A DNA stretch of 64,000 nucleotides, from NCBI GenBank assembly GCA_965153455.1, contig OZ234499.1, forward strand, positions 620,001 through 684,000, written 5' to 3'. The position numbers and the translations under genes are program-made. The notes under the pieces are model-generated. The model was not told where the DNA came from, ran no database searches, and worked only from the letters and a program-made list of their open reading frames with translations. Below are positions 49,700 to 61,100 of this stretch, one piece after another. This DNA comes from Sphagnum compactum (taxonomy: Eukaryota; Bryophyta; Sphagnopsida; Sphagnales). How positions within the stretch are numbered: position 1 is the stretch's first letter; each line of letters begins with the position of its first letter.

Positions 49700-51814
49700 A
49701 TGCCAGATCAGGATCAGGCGATCATGGCCAAGGGAGACGATGCATCCATCTCGGATTCTGATACTGGTACTGATAGCAGTGAGTATTATGATTCGGAGTC
49801 TAATCAATTGAAGCAAATTGATTACGAGGAAGAGTTTAGAGATGCTGGATTGGAAGAGTTGGTGAGCTCAGAAGGGCCGCAAGAAATTCTGCGACTGATT
49901 CTACAGGAGCAGGCTGACAGGTTCATGACAGAAGAAGTCACGGATGCCGACGATTACGCAAACTGGATCAGATGGGCGTCTGATGCAGAGCAGAGCAGGC
50001 AAAACATGTATGAATCCACACATGATGCAGCTGTCCCGTTGCTACCACAGCAACCCAGTCAAAACCACAACTCTTCGATTCCAGTGTTGTTGCAGATTGT
50101 TCAGGTGAAAAATGGTAACTCTGATTGCAAACCCATTGAGCAATTGGCATCATCCAGCCATCGTGAAACGGACGTTAGGTGGAGGGAGATCTGCCAGCGA
50201 ATCCAGATTGACACCGGTTTGGATAAGGAGGGGCAGCAGCAACTTTAGGGAATTTTGGAGCGATACCAAGACGTTTTTGCTTGGAACAAGGGCGAACTAG
50301 GCTGCTGTACCATTGGGGAGCATTGTATAAATACGCAAGGGTTCCCACCTTGCAAAGCAGCTCCTGGTCGACTATCTTACTGGGAGGAGGCTGAAGTGAA
50401 GAGGCAAATTGATGTACTGGTAGATTTGGGCAAGATGAGGCCTAGTAACTCTGAGTATGCCTGTCGGGTGACTCTGCCAGTGAAGAAAGATGGGAGCAGG
50501 CGTTTCTGTGGAGACTATCGACCACTCAACGCACAAACGCGGCGAGACTCATTTCCGATGCCACTCGTGGAGGATGTGATTGATCAATTGGGAAACTCAT
50601 CATGGTTCACTGCCTTAGACTTACAGTTAGGTTTTTGGCAAATTCGGATGGCTCCAAAAGACATGAAGAAAACCGCTCTAATCACTAAGACTGGATTGTA
50701 TGACTGGACAGTTATGCCATTTGGACTGAAGAATGCAACGAGTACGTTCACCTGAACTATGTCGGAGGTCTTTAAGGACTTAGGTAGCAAATTTCTAAAG
50801 GTATTCGTTGATGATCTCAATGTGCACAGCGAGAGTTGGGGGGAGCATCTTCAACATTTGGATGCAGTCCTCTGCAAACTCAGGGAAGTGAATCTTAAAC
50901 TGAACCCAAACAAGTGTTGCTTTGCTGCTAAGAATATTACATTTCTGGGCCATGTGGTAAGCAAGAAGGGCACCAGACCAGATCCTGGGAAAATCGAAGC
51001 AGTTCTGCATTTCCCAACACCAAAGACAGTCACAAGCGTCAGGTCGTTTTTAGGTCTAACAGGTTACTACCGAAAATACATTCGAGGCTATTCGAGATTG
51101 GTAGGTCCTTTGTTTGAGTTGACAAGGAAGGAAGTTGCATTTGTGTGGGACGTGGGCTGTGAACAGGCATTCCAGGCGTTAAAGGCAGCGCTGGTGGTCG
51201 CGCCTGTGCTCACACGACCAGATTTCAAAAGAACATTCTGGCTGGACGTAGACTGGTCGCCCAAAGGTGTTGGAATTATATTGTCACAAAAAGAAGGGAG
51301 GTTTGAGAAAGTAGTGGCGTATGCCAGCAAGAGCCTGACAGAAGCACAAAAAAAGTTCCATCCTATGGAAGGGGAATGCTACACTTTGGTTTGGGGTGTC
51401 ATGCATTTTAGGCAGTACTTGCACAGGAATCATTTTATCCTACGCACAAATCACAAACCACTAGAATGGTTGGCAACCGTATCTGATGCACATGGCAGGA
51501 GAGATAGATGGGTTGGCATGTTGCAGGATTTTAGCTTCAAGATAGTACACCGACCAGGACTCAGGTATACAAATGTCGATGCTTTGAGTAGAAATCCAGT
51601 TGGATCAGCTACAGCGGATGATGACTTCAGTGAGGAGATCCAAGATATGGGAGGTGTTTCAATTGACACACCGCGAGGAGAGGGAGAGCTTCTCTTTGTT
51701 CAGACTGGCAAAAAGACAGAATGGCTCGGTGTCAGGAGAAAGGATAGGGAGTTGGTACAACATCGTGCTTGTTGTTTTGGGATTAACCACTGCAGGTATG
51801 GCGGTAGCCATTAG
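49700..51814 (+). pseudogene. Pol reverse transcriptase and RNase H, broken by stops
   Basis: In the same frame as gag, an acidic linker (49700-50248) is followed by RT and RNase H. RT motifs include DGSRRFCGDYRPLNAQT, FTALDLQLGFWQIRM, MPFGLKNATSTF (all before 50755) and the active site VFVDDLNVHS (50798-50827). RNase H shows WLDVDWSPKGVG, MEGECYTLVWGV and RTNHKPLEWL; the last normally has Asp where Asn stands. Stops interrupt at 50246 (TAG), 50753 (TGA) and 51812 (TAG). The motif order and spacing are otherwise normal for Ty3/gypsy. Confidence 0.92.
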
Positions 51815-53286
51815 CTGTATGTGGTAGACGTTGTATCAGGAGAGGAGTAGCCCAAGGAGGTTGTTTCAGGTGAAGCAGAAGCTGCAAATGGGAGTGAACT
51901 TGTGCAGGATGATCGTGAAAGAATGGTGCTGAAGAGAAGGAGACCACAGTACTTTGACAAGCGGCAGCAATTGGACCTGGTATTGGAGGCTCAGGAGCTA
52001 GCTGAATTTAGGGACCATGAGTTGAGTCCTACTGAATCTAATGATGAGGAAGACCATATACTTCCAGATACAATCGACCTTGAGGAGAGCAAGAGGGCCA
52101 GAAAGAGGGTGAGCAACTATTGCTGGAAGGAGCAGAGGCTCTACTTCAAGGGGCTACTTGTGCCCAAGCCGAAGGAGAGGATCTCACTTGTGATTCAAAT
52201 GCATGAAGATCTGGGGCATTTTGGGGAACAGAGGACGTTGGCTGAGATCCGCCGAAGGTACTTCTGGCATAATCGGACTGAAGATGTTAGGACGGTAGTA
52301 AGAAGGTGCCAGCAATGCCAAGTGGTGAGGAGCGCGGGTAGTATCCGCTCTGGGGATGAGCATTTGAAGAGCATTCCCATCTGTGATTTATTCCATAGAG
52401 TTGCATTGGACACTGCGGGTCCTTTGCCTGAAACGAAGTCAGGAAACAAGTACATTCTGGTGGCCATCGACCACTATTCTAAGTGGTGCAAGGCGAAAGC
52501 GGTGGCTGATCATGGTGCTAAGACTGCGTCCAGATTCTTGGAAGACGACATCATCTGCAGATATGGAGTACCCAAATTCGTGCTCACCGACAATGGTGGA
52601 GAATGGGCTGCAGAATTTGAGGTGATGTGCAAGGACTACGGAATCCAGCATCAACGCACTGCACCTCAGTGGCTTCAATGCAATGGGATGGCGGAGCGCA
52701 TGATCAAGACCATCAAGCATGGCATCACTGTTCTTGCTGCAACACCAGCCAATGTGGATTGTTGGGACGAGCATCTGGCTAAGATTTTGTTTGGGTATCG
52801 ATGTGGGATCCAGGCTAACACTAGGCTTTCACCCTTCATGATTCTGACAAGTCGCACACCACGTCTGAGGGCAGACAACTACCTGCACGCTCTGACTGCT
52901 GAGACTGATGATGGGGTGGATGTGGAAGTTGCTGCAGCACAATTTATGCAGAAAGTGGAGCTCATTGCAAGCATCCATGAAAACGTATTGCTCAATGTGG
53001 AGCAAGCACAGAAGCAACAAAGGAAGGCTTATGCCACCCGGAAAGGTAAGCATTTGTTCGAAGGCCTGATTGCAGGGCGACGATGGTGAAGATGAAGAAG
53101 CCCAAAAAGAGGAGAGCTTTAGCCGCAAGCTGGGAGGGTCCATACCAGTTCATCGGGCATGCTGATCAGAAGGGAAACCTTGACTTCGAGGAGGGCAGTC
53201 GAGTGTGCATTATCCAGGATGCTGATGGACACCAGTGGGAAAGGTCTCGTCGAGATCTTTAGATCTATCACGCTCCACCTGACTGA
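51815..53286 (+). pseudogene. Pol integrase with GPY/F module, broken
   Basis: After a stop at 51848 the frame is open to 53089. It holds an HHCC zinc finger (HEDLGHFGEQRT through RRCQQC), then the DDE core: Asp in RVALDTAGPLP, Asp in LTDNGGEW and Glu in NGMAERMIKT, 34 residues after the second Asp. A frameshift near 53080 moves the C-terminus to another frame starting MVKMKKPKKRR (53083). There the GPY/F module (SWEGPYQFIG) is followed by a stop at 53260 and the end at 53286. The second copy of the LTR follows within 50 bp. No chromodomain is visible. Confidence 0.92.
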
Positions 53287-53310
53287 GTGAAGCTGAGGGA
53301 CCCAGCTTTT

Positions 53311-53324
53311 AAAGAACGGAGGGG
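53311..53324 (+). promoter_or_regulatory. Polypurine tract
   Basis: A purine-rich aaagaacggagggg lies 7 bases before the 3' LTR. It is the usual primer for plus-strand DNA synthesis. One C interrupts it. Confidence 0.75.
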
Positions 53325-53331
53325 TTACATA

Positions 53332-54182
53332 TGTAACACGAAATCAAGTCGCCACACCAGTGTGAACACTTCCTGATCTTGGGATCTAAATTTGCTTTAT
53401 TAGCCGTCTTTTGCTACGGCATCTCCATTACTGCTGCATGGAATTGCATGGGGTTGGATCTCTCTGGTGTTGTGTGCTGTGTGGTTCAGGGAAGAAGGCG
53501 GCTGGGAATGATGAAGAGGAATGGAGCTGAATTGATGAGAAGGTGGGAGGAACGGCGGCGGATGTGTGGGAGATGGACGGAACGGAGTAGGAGGATTTTT
53601 ATGAGGTTTCTAAAAGAAGTTAGCAAAGGGAGGGCAATGGTGGGCTGGTAGTGGTCTGATCTTGGAGGAGAACATTCAGGAGGTAGAAAAGCTTGTGCTC
53701 TGGATTTTTTTGAAGGGAGGTGTAAGTAGCTCTGTGTTGGAGGACTTGGCTGGTTGTTAGAACTCTCCGCTGCGCAGCAACTTGGCCAAGTTGATGCAGA
53801 TGAACATAGGGAGGGCTAGACCTCAATAGGAGTCTGATCTTTGATGAACATTTTGTAGTCAGGAAGCTTCTGCTTTCGGGCAATCTTTGTAGTCTACACT
53901 TAGATGGGTATTCTGCAGTAGGGAAGTTTGTACTCGTTGGCATTTTGTGAATGTAAGAGGCAAGCGTTGGTTGCAGCAGGATTCTATTCGGCTGATTTGT
54001 ATGAGTAGAAGAAGTGTATGTTTCTGATCATAGGATGTACACAGGAAGAGTCAGTGGGGAAATATAAAGGAAAAGATCAGAGGTTGTGTCTTGGTGAAGT
54101 AGATCAGAAAATACAAGGTCGCTTAGATTCGCACGGACGGTTATTATGCCGTTTGGTCTTGCACCCTCTCTTTTTGGTTACA
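53332..54182 (+). repeat. 3' LTR
   Basis: It is 851 bp, starts TGTAAC and ends GTTACA, giving a perfect 6-bp terminal inverted repeat. It keeps the 3' terminus that the 5' LTR has lost. It is flanked by ATGA on the right. Confidence 0.92.
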
Positions 54183-56309
54183 ATGAAACCTAAACACCAA
54201 AAGTGAAACCCAAAATTAAAAGCAACATATTTTACAAATGTATAATTTATGCACATGTCATGAAAACTGCTTAAGTTGACCCCCCATAATGTGCTTTCAC
54301 CTTATGTAGGGTTCCTAGGGGTTATCATTAAATCATGTAAGCTACTTAAGGTTATGTAGGCATTTTACTTAAGGCCTACCTAAGGGGTGCTTGTAATAGG
54401 CCCGAATTAGGCCCCTCCTTTAATTATTACCTAATTACTGGTAATATTAGGGGAAAAAGATACAAAGAACATACAAAGGAAAGGGAGAAGGGGAATGATA
54501 ATTCTGCTATGTTGTAGAATTACTACCCATTACCATTGTAGCAAGCTATTGCTAGGCACCTTGGGCCATTACCACCTACCAGTATAGTCGACTACCGCCC
54601 TGCCCACCATTTGTTTCTTCTTGCCTACCTTCTACTATTATAATTCACACCAAAGGATATCACAAAACACTTTTTATTACCATTCCATAATCACACATTG
54701 GGGACTACCATCCCTTGTCCAAAGAAGGGAAAAAATTAAAATAAAGAAGGATTACCGCCCTAGTTATAAACTAGGATGGTAGCTCTAAAGCGTATGCAAA
54801 GAAAAGAAAAAAAAAAAACCTTCAAGGGTAAAAACATAGGGAGAGAGAAATAGAGAAAAGAAAAAGATAGGCAAGGTTGGACTTTCCGTAAGAAAAAGAA
54901 AGGCATTAAAGCTCTTCTTTCCTCCTTAAATCCCCATTAGAGTACCTAAAGAATGGTCGATCTCCCAACTGATCTCTAAGTGTCAAGTTAAATCATATCC
55001 TACCTTTTATGCTAGGGGTTGGCTTATTATACCTTCTAGAAGGTGCTAGTTGGCCTTCCATTTAACTTCTCTTAAAAATTAGCCTAAAACTAACGTTCAT
55101 TACCCCCAAAAGTGGAGGTCATGACAAGTGTAAAGTTTAGTAATCTAAGACTACCAAATTACACCCCCTTAATTTTTACTAACTCCTTGGGTAAAAATAA
55201 AAAAGTTTTTACCACTTCTTTACAATGTCTATGGGCTATATAAACCTACTTAGGCTACTAAGCTGCTTAGGAGCTATTTAGGACTAACACACCAGTCATT
55301 CTGTAGTCATAGAATAACTACTAGGTTGTTTATTTCCAAAGACATTTTACAATTGCATTAAATGTTATAAGGTCCTCATTATCCATGTCATTATAAAATA
55401 ATCATTATATAGTCATATAACAATTACCAAATCAAGTTCATTCTCTAATCATTTTATAGTTGCATTAAAATGCCAAGTCATCATTATCCAATCCCTTGGA
55501 TAATGAAGCTTGTCAAAAGGTTCAAATGTTGTTATTTGTGAATTTATTAGGACCCTTTATGTTATTTGAGGCTGGGTGCAAATTTGAGCCCTTTCCATTT
55601 GAAATGTTGAAGCATATTTTCCTTCCATCGAAAAATTCAACGTTTCAATGACCATGTCCTCTATTCACCCATCAAGGAAATGGGTTGGTACTTCCATATC
55701 ATTCAGCGGTGGAGGGACAAGTCCGTCACATTGAACAAATAGGGCCTTTGCCCATGGTTATGCCCTTGAATAGATCATAACTTTAATTCACCCATGGCCA
55801 TCACATCAATAGCCCAAATGGAAAAACATTTTATCCTTGTGGTATGAAATAACATTACCACAAAACTTGCATTCCACCTTCCCTACCTTGTCCTCTAGCA
55901 TCAAATACCATGGACTCCATACATTCCACCTTCCATAAAAAATAAAATAGGGTGGAATAATATAATTAAGTATTTAACAATAAGATCAAACTCCACCTTT
56001 AGGGCTACAATTGAAATTCAACACCAATTGTAAATGCAATATGACGATTTAAAATTTGAACACCCATATAAATTTCACCCCTCCTTCCTAAAATATATGG
56101 CAATGGTTGTTTGTTAAACAACACAAAACCCACACACCTCAAAGGAGGAAATGAATTGAGATTACAACCTCTTTACTTTTTATTACCAAGCAACACCAAA
56201 TTCCGTCACCAAATCAATGGTGGAGATCAATTCATCATCGATTGGATGATTGAAATCCAAAGTGAAAGCTTTTGGTTGCCATACATGTGGCGACTTAAAA
56301 AAATTTAAT
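54183..56309. other. Gene-free stretch right of the retrotransposon
   Basis: No gene recognised. Short tcctaagg/aggcctac words near 54340-54410 resemble the repeat at 43374-43800 in inverted form. A palindrome ccttctagaagg lies at 55032-55043. Confidence 0.45.
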
Positions 56310-56576
56310 CACCACACGATTAGTGACGAAATGCTTTCTGTTGTAATAATATATGGAAGATTTTTAGTAATCACATGATTGGTGATCAAAAGTTTTCAGT
56401 CACCATAATGGTAAGTGAAAATATTTAATCATCACATGATTAGCGATTGAATTTCAATCATCACAGGATTAACGATTGAATTTTTTGGTTGCCAATTTTG
56501 TTGCAACCAAATTTATTTTTGTTTGCCAATTGTAATGGGGGTAGCCCATGTGTAAAACCTTTTTCTTGTGTTAGTC
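56310..56576. repeat. Palindromic subterminal-type repeats, possible CACTA 3' end
   Basis: Variants of atcacatgattagcgattgaa recur at about 56311, 56368, 56400, 56428 and 56457. Each is a partial palindrome. The block ends near 56575 with ccttttt-cttgtgttag, close to the inverted terminus of plant CACTA elements (cttgtagtg). No left partner was found. Confidence 0.5.
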
Positions 56577-56684
56577 CTAACAAACACATCAAGATAGACA
56601 TTAATGCGACACCCAATGTAAAATGGTTACGTCATGTTAGTTTGACAACCTTGACAAATACTTAGCAAAACTTTAACTAAACAT

Positions 56685-57090
56685 TGGCTAAATTGTGTTT
56701 AAACTAAAAATTGGTTGAAAATTGGTTAAAGTAAAACTTGATTAAAATTTTGTTAAATATCAGTTCAACAAAAAATTGGTTAAACCTTGGTTAAACTAAC
56801 ATTTGGTTAATATTTGATTAAACATTGGCTAAATTAAAACTTGGTTAAACCTTGGATAAAACTTGGTTAAACTTTGGTTAAATTTTGATGAAACAAAAAT
56901 TTGTTAAATTTTGGCTAAATTAACATTTGGTTAAAATTTTGCTAAACATTAATTAAGTTAAAGTTTGGTTATATTTTGGTGATACTAAAACTTGTTTAAA
57001 CTTGGTTGAAATAAAATTTGAATAAAACTTGGCTAAACATTGGCAAATGTAAAATATGGCAAAAAAAAGAATTGTCTAAACCTTGGCGAA
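56685..57090. repeat. Degenerate tandem repeat of an acttggttaaa word
   Basis: Words such as cttggttaaac, attggctaaat and tttggttaaa recur about every 12-18 bp over 400 bp. The array has no open frame. Confidence 0.8.
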
Positions 57091-58599
57091 ATTAAGACTC
57101 ATCAATAATTAATAACAAATTAGTTATATTTATTTGTAATAATTAATAGATACGATTTATACCTATTAGTTATTAATTATCAAATGATTAATAATGAAAC
57201 AACTAACTAATGATTTATTGATGATTAATTATTTTTAATGATTATGTAATTAAATAATTAGCTAAAATGTAGTTAATTTAAAATTTTAATTAATAAAATA
57301 AATATTAATAATTTATTTAAACATTGATCAATATCTCATTATTAATAAGTAATAAAAATAGTAAATAAAATACTAACTAAATAATAATAATGAAATGCTA
57401 AGTCTAAATATTAACTATTATATTATCAACTAATTAATGATGATTAATATTATTAATATTATTAAACTAATTAATTAATTTGTAACGAATAATAATATTA
57501 CCTATTAAATGTGACATATAATTAATCTAAATTTTTAGGTTCCCAACTTGATTATCAATTAATTAGCCTAACTTATTTACCTATTTACTTACTTACCTAT
57601 TTACATATTCATCCACTTATTTACTTCACTACTTTATTAACCTATTTAGCCCACCCACAATATAAGCAAAATGTATATTTGATATGCTCTAAATATAACA
57701 TTATATATATATTTCTAAACATTGTGATGTAGATTAAAAATATAGGTACATCACATAGAGATAATCAAGTTACACTTACTTTTAGAACTAATTTGCTATA
57801 AAGATTTCTTTTTAGATGAAAAGTCCAAAAAGTTAGTCAACATGAAAAATGAAAAACTTAATAGTCACAAATTAATTGCACCATAATTACAATAATAATA
57901 CTATATTAAAAAAATTTATATTAATGACAAAACATAGTTGCAAATGATAATTAATTGCATAGTCACAAATTGAATGGTTGCATAATATATATATTTTCTG
58001 ATAATGAAAATTTTTTCTTGAATTTTCATTTTAGACAAGATTTAATATTAGGAAACATCTAGGGAAACACCATGTTAACACTTGTTACCAACAAGGATGC
58101 CATCTCGTTCTTAGCATTAGTTAACACTAGTGGGTACCCTGTGCGCAATGCACAAGTGTGTTAAAAAACACCAGAATGTCAGAATTAGAGATCCACCGGT
58201 TCCCCATTTTTCATATGTCGGGATCAGAGATCCACTGGTTCCCAATAATGTTAGTAGAAAAAAAAACATTAGTCAGAATCAGAGAACCGTCTGTTCGTGG
58301 TTCCAATAAGTGGTTGGACGTGCGGCCGTCCAGAACCGTCCAATCCAGCATTTCTTTCATATTTTCAAATCAGAGGACCGTCGGTTCTTTTTTGTTCTGG
58401 TGTTTCCAATTCAAACTCGGAATCAGAGAATCCCCCGTTCCGGTTATTTTATGGAATTCCTGTAATGAGCCCAAGGAACCGGTGTTATAACCTCCTCGGG
58501 TCTGTTACCCTTCGTTGATAACCGCCCCCACACTGGGGTGTGGCGACTGCCAAAGCTCAAACCCCAATACTTTCCATCTCGGGACCTCGATAGAATTTG
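57091..58599. other. AT-rich low-complexity DNA, then a GC shift
   Basis: From 57091 to about 58050 the DNA is almost only A and T with taat/aatt words. From about 58120 the composition changes, with repeated short phrases such as cagagatccac-ggttccc and cagagaaccgt(c)-gttc. No gene recognised. Confidence 0.5.
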
Positions 58600-58830
58600 G
58601 AGACCTCGATCATCCCGGGCCCGGTCGGCCTGAACGCCGGGCCCCGTCACAGGCCGGGCGTGAAAATCATCCCGGGCCCGGTCGGCCTGAACGTCACAGA
58701 CGTAGTGAAAATCATCCCGGGCCCGGTCAACCTGAATGCCGGGCGTGAAATTAATGTAGAAAGATCCCATCCCGGGCCGAGCTCATCCCGGGCCCGGTCG
58801 GCCTGAATGCCGGGCCCCGTCACAGAGTCT
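58600..58830. repeat. GC-rich repeat cluster of a catcccgggcccggtcggcc unit
   Basis: The unit catcccgggcccggtcggcc followed by tgaa(c/t)gccggg starts at about 58611, 58670, 58715 and 58785, with a truncated copy at about 58767. Spacing is 45-70 bp. Units contain the palindrome cccgggcccg and many CpG sites. This is a sharp island in AT-rich DNA. Downstream, 58930-59030 has gacagacagac and ggacctcgac repeats. Confidence 0.85.
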
Positions 58831-59408
58831 AGTCGGCCAAAATCGGCCAAAATCCCCGAGCTCCGTGACAGACAGGAGTGAGTCGAGCGTCGTCGTCGTC
58901 GTTGTCATTCGCCACAGCTGCATTATAGACGGACAGACGGGTCCCGATCTGGGTTTCAGGACCTCGACAGAGAGACGGATGGACGGACAGGACCTCGACT
59001 TTCAGGACCTCGACAGACAGACAGACTAAGGCAATTTATATATAAGATTGCATATGTGAATTTGAAAAAATGAGAAATTTTGCAATAGTGAGTTCCCACA
59101 TACTTGACATTAAGTGGGAATGGTCCTCTAGAGGAGCAACAATAGTTACAATAATCCTCAATCTTCATTGATGGCAAGGACTTGCTGGTGGCTCATGTAG
59201 AAGATTCTAGGGTTGTTTTTTCCGAAGGCAAAGTAGCAGAACATTGACCTTCAATGGACCATCAGTTGGGTCAATGGCTATTGAGTAGGAGAAAAGAAAA
59301 AACCAAGGAGGGTTTATCTCCAATGTGCGACCTAGTGTCACATTGTGAATTGCTTTATTGGAATCAGGTGAGAACATAGAGAGCAATTGGACTACTACAA
59401 CATAGAAA
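58831..59408. other. Spacer after the GC-rich cluster
   Basis: It contains cagacggacgg and acctcgacagacagacagac short repeats at about 58930-59025, then returns abruptly to AT-rich sequence at tatatataagatt (59038). No gene recognised. Confidence 0.45.
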
Positions 59409-59800
59409 AAGGAGCGAAATGGTGTGTTGCCTAAGGAAACTAAAGTATGGGAAATCGTTGAAATTGGCAATGATTTATAACCTTGGACTTCAAAGTATGA
59501 ATCATTTGACTTGAATGAATTTGTAGCATTCAACTCTATTGAAAATGTAATGACAATTTGACTCTATCTACACCTAGGAATTGGCCATATATATGTATTG
59601 TCATAGGTAAGGAGTGAAACGGTGTGTTGCGTGAGGAAACTAAAGTATGGGAACTGCTTAAAACTGAAGACAATTTATAGCCTTGGACTTGAAAGTATGA
59701 ATCAATTGATTTGAATGAATTTATAAACTTCAAATATATGGAGGATGTAAAACTCTATCTTACAACTAGGAATTGACCATAGATATATTGTCATGGATGA
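59409..59800. repeat. Tandem duplication, 200-bp period, two copies
   Basis: Copy 1 starts aaggagcgaaatggtgtgtt at 59409 and copy 2 aaggagtgaaacggtgtgtt at 59609. Both continue through gaggaaactaaagtatggga or a close variant, ccttggactt, aagtatgaatca and ctaggaattg-ccata, ending with ttgtcat. Confidence 0.85.
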
Positions 59801-60789
59801 GCCCAACTGTACCAAGCTAGCATCACATAAAGATGCACATTATGGTTGTGCAGTCAGGCCAAGGATGACACATTGGATCCCACCCTAAACTCCTCAAGTG
59901 AACACCTTTGGTTGGAAGTAGTCTTTAGACAATTGATCTCCTAAGATGTCAATGTTTCATATAGAGCCCACCTTCAAAGGAGGCCATATCTACAGTTTGG
60001 GGAATAAGTGAAAAGTTTATCCAAAAATGCACGTAATGATAGAATTAATCATAATAAGTACATTAGTATGAGAATCAACAAAGCAACTTATCTCTTTTCT
60101 TTTATGAAATCAAAGTTTCACATTCATAATAACAAATACAAGTATGATATACTATGATGGATTTGGCATTTTTATATATGGAGGTTATATATGGCTATTC
60201 TAAATGATTATTTATATTTGAAACTTGGATAAAATGTGCATAAATGATCGTGTGGAGCAACAGAGACCCATACTAACAATAATAAGCTAGTGTAAAATCT
60301 CTTCAAATTAAAATTTAAAAATGCCTATCTAACCAGGGTCCTTTTTGGTAGCTAAATTTGCCCACTTGGCCACCAACAAAAAAGTGGGGCTATGACTTTT
60401 ACAAAGGTTTTCTTGAGAATAAAATGACCCAAAGTTGCCATATTTTCGGGAGAAAAGAAGTTGAATAGGCTACATTTAGACCATAGGTTCTTGCATGTCA
60501 CCAATATATATATATAGACGGGTTTGAAAAAATCCTAAATTAGGAATTTTTCCTCTCACCTCTAGCCAAATTTGGCTAAGTTGTCTCGTGAATGATAGCC
60601 AGTCCACCAACCGCACGAAGCTGAAAAAAAAACACCCCATGACAAAATAGTGAATGACTGTCCAGTCCAGTGTGGGTGGTAGGAATTTCATTCGCCAAGC
60701 ACCAGAGCAGGGACACTAAGAAAAAACCATGTGCATCCCACTAATTGGTGTGGAGTAAAGTGTGGCTAAATGCATGGCAGTTGCTACGA
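59801..60789. other. Gene-free stretch
   Basis: No gene recognised. A dispersed repeat copy lies at about 60364-60470 (match near 63780-63880). A tatatatata run lies at 60507-60516. Confidence 0.45.
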
Positions 60790-61100
60790 TTATGGCTAAA
60801 AGTGTGGCATATAGATGGCACAAAACACCATTTGCTAGTCACTACATTTTTATGTGGTCCCAAGAAAAAAAGTTATTCAGATAAGGATTCGCAACAACTG
60901 CGAATCAGTTGTAAAACAATGGCTAGAAGTGCCGCAAATACATAGCAGAGAGCACCATTTGGTACTAGCTGCAACTAACAAGTGGTTTCCAGGAAAAATT
61001 ATTCCATAAAGCTGGACACTTGATATCTGGTCGGCTCTCAGTTTTAAAACAATGGCTACAATTGCGGCATATAGATAGCAGAAAGTTCTGGTGTGGAAAT
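60790..61100. repeat. Degenerate tandem repeat, about 130-140 bp period, three copies
   Basis: The phrase atggctaaaagtgtggcatatagatggca (first 20 bases from about 60792) recurs near 60921 as atggctagaagtgccgcaaa and near 61053 as atggctacaattgcggcata. The first two copies share the following caccattt-gcta and ccaagaaaaa/ccaggaaaaa segments. Confidence 0.75.

Larger units (their letters stand above)
46254..54182 (+). mobile_element. Ty3/gypsy LTR retrotransposon, structurally complete, 7.9 kb
   Basis: The order is LTR, PBS, leader, gag-protease, RT, RNase H, integrase, PPT, LTR. RT and RNase H before integrase places it in Ty3/gypsy (Metaviridae). Flanks share ATGA (46250-46253 and 54183-54186), a likely target duplication, though the family usually makes 5 bp. 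The LTRs align without gaps over about 846 bp with 17 differences (about 2 percent) by eye. The single gag-pol frame has in-frame stops at 49697, 50246, 50753, 51812, 51848 and 53260 and a frameshift near 53080, so this copy cannot make a full polyprotein. No chromodomain was found after the integrase. Confidence 0.95.

Noticed and set aside
58158-58850. Proline/arginine-rich open frames over the GC-rich cluster
   Set aside because: They exist in several frames because the repeat is GC-rich and stop-poor; no protein family is recognised.
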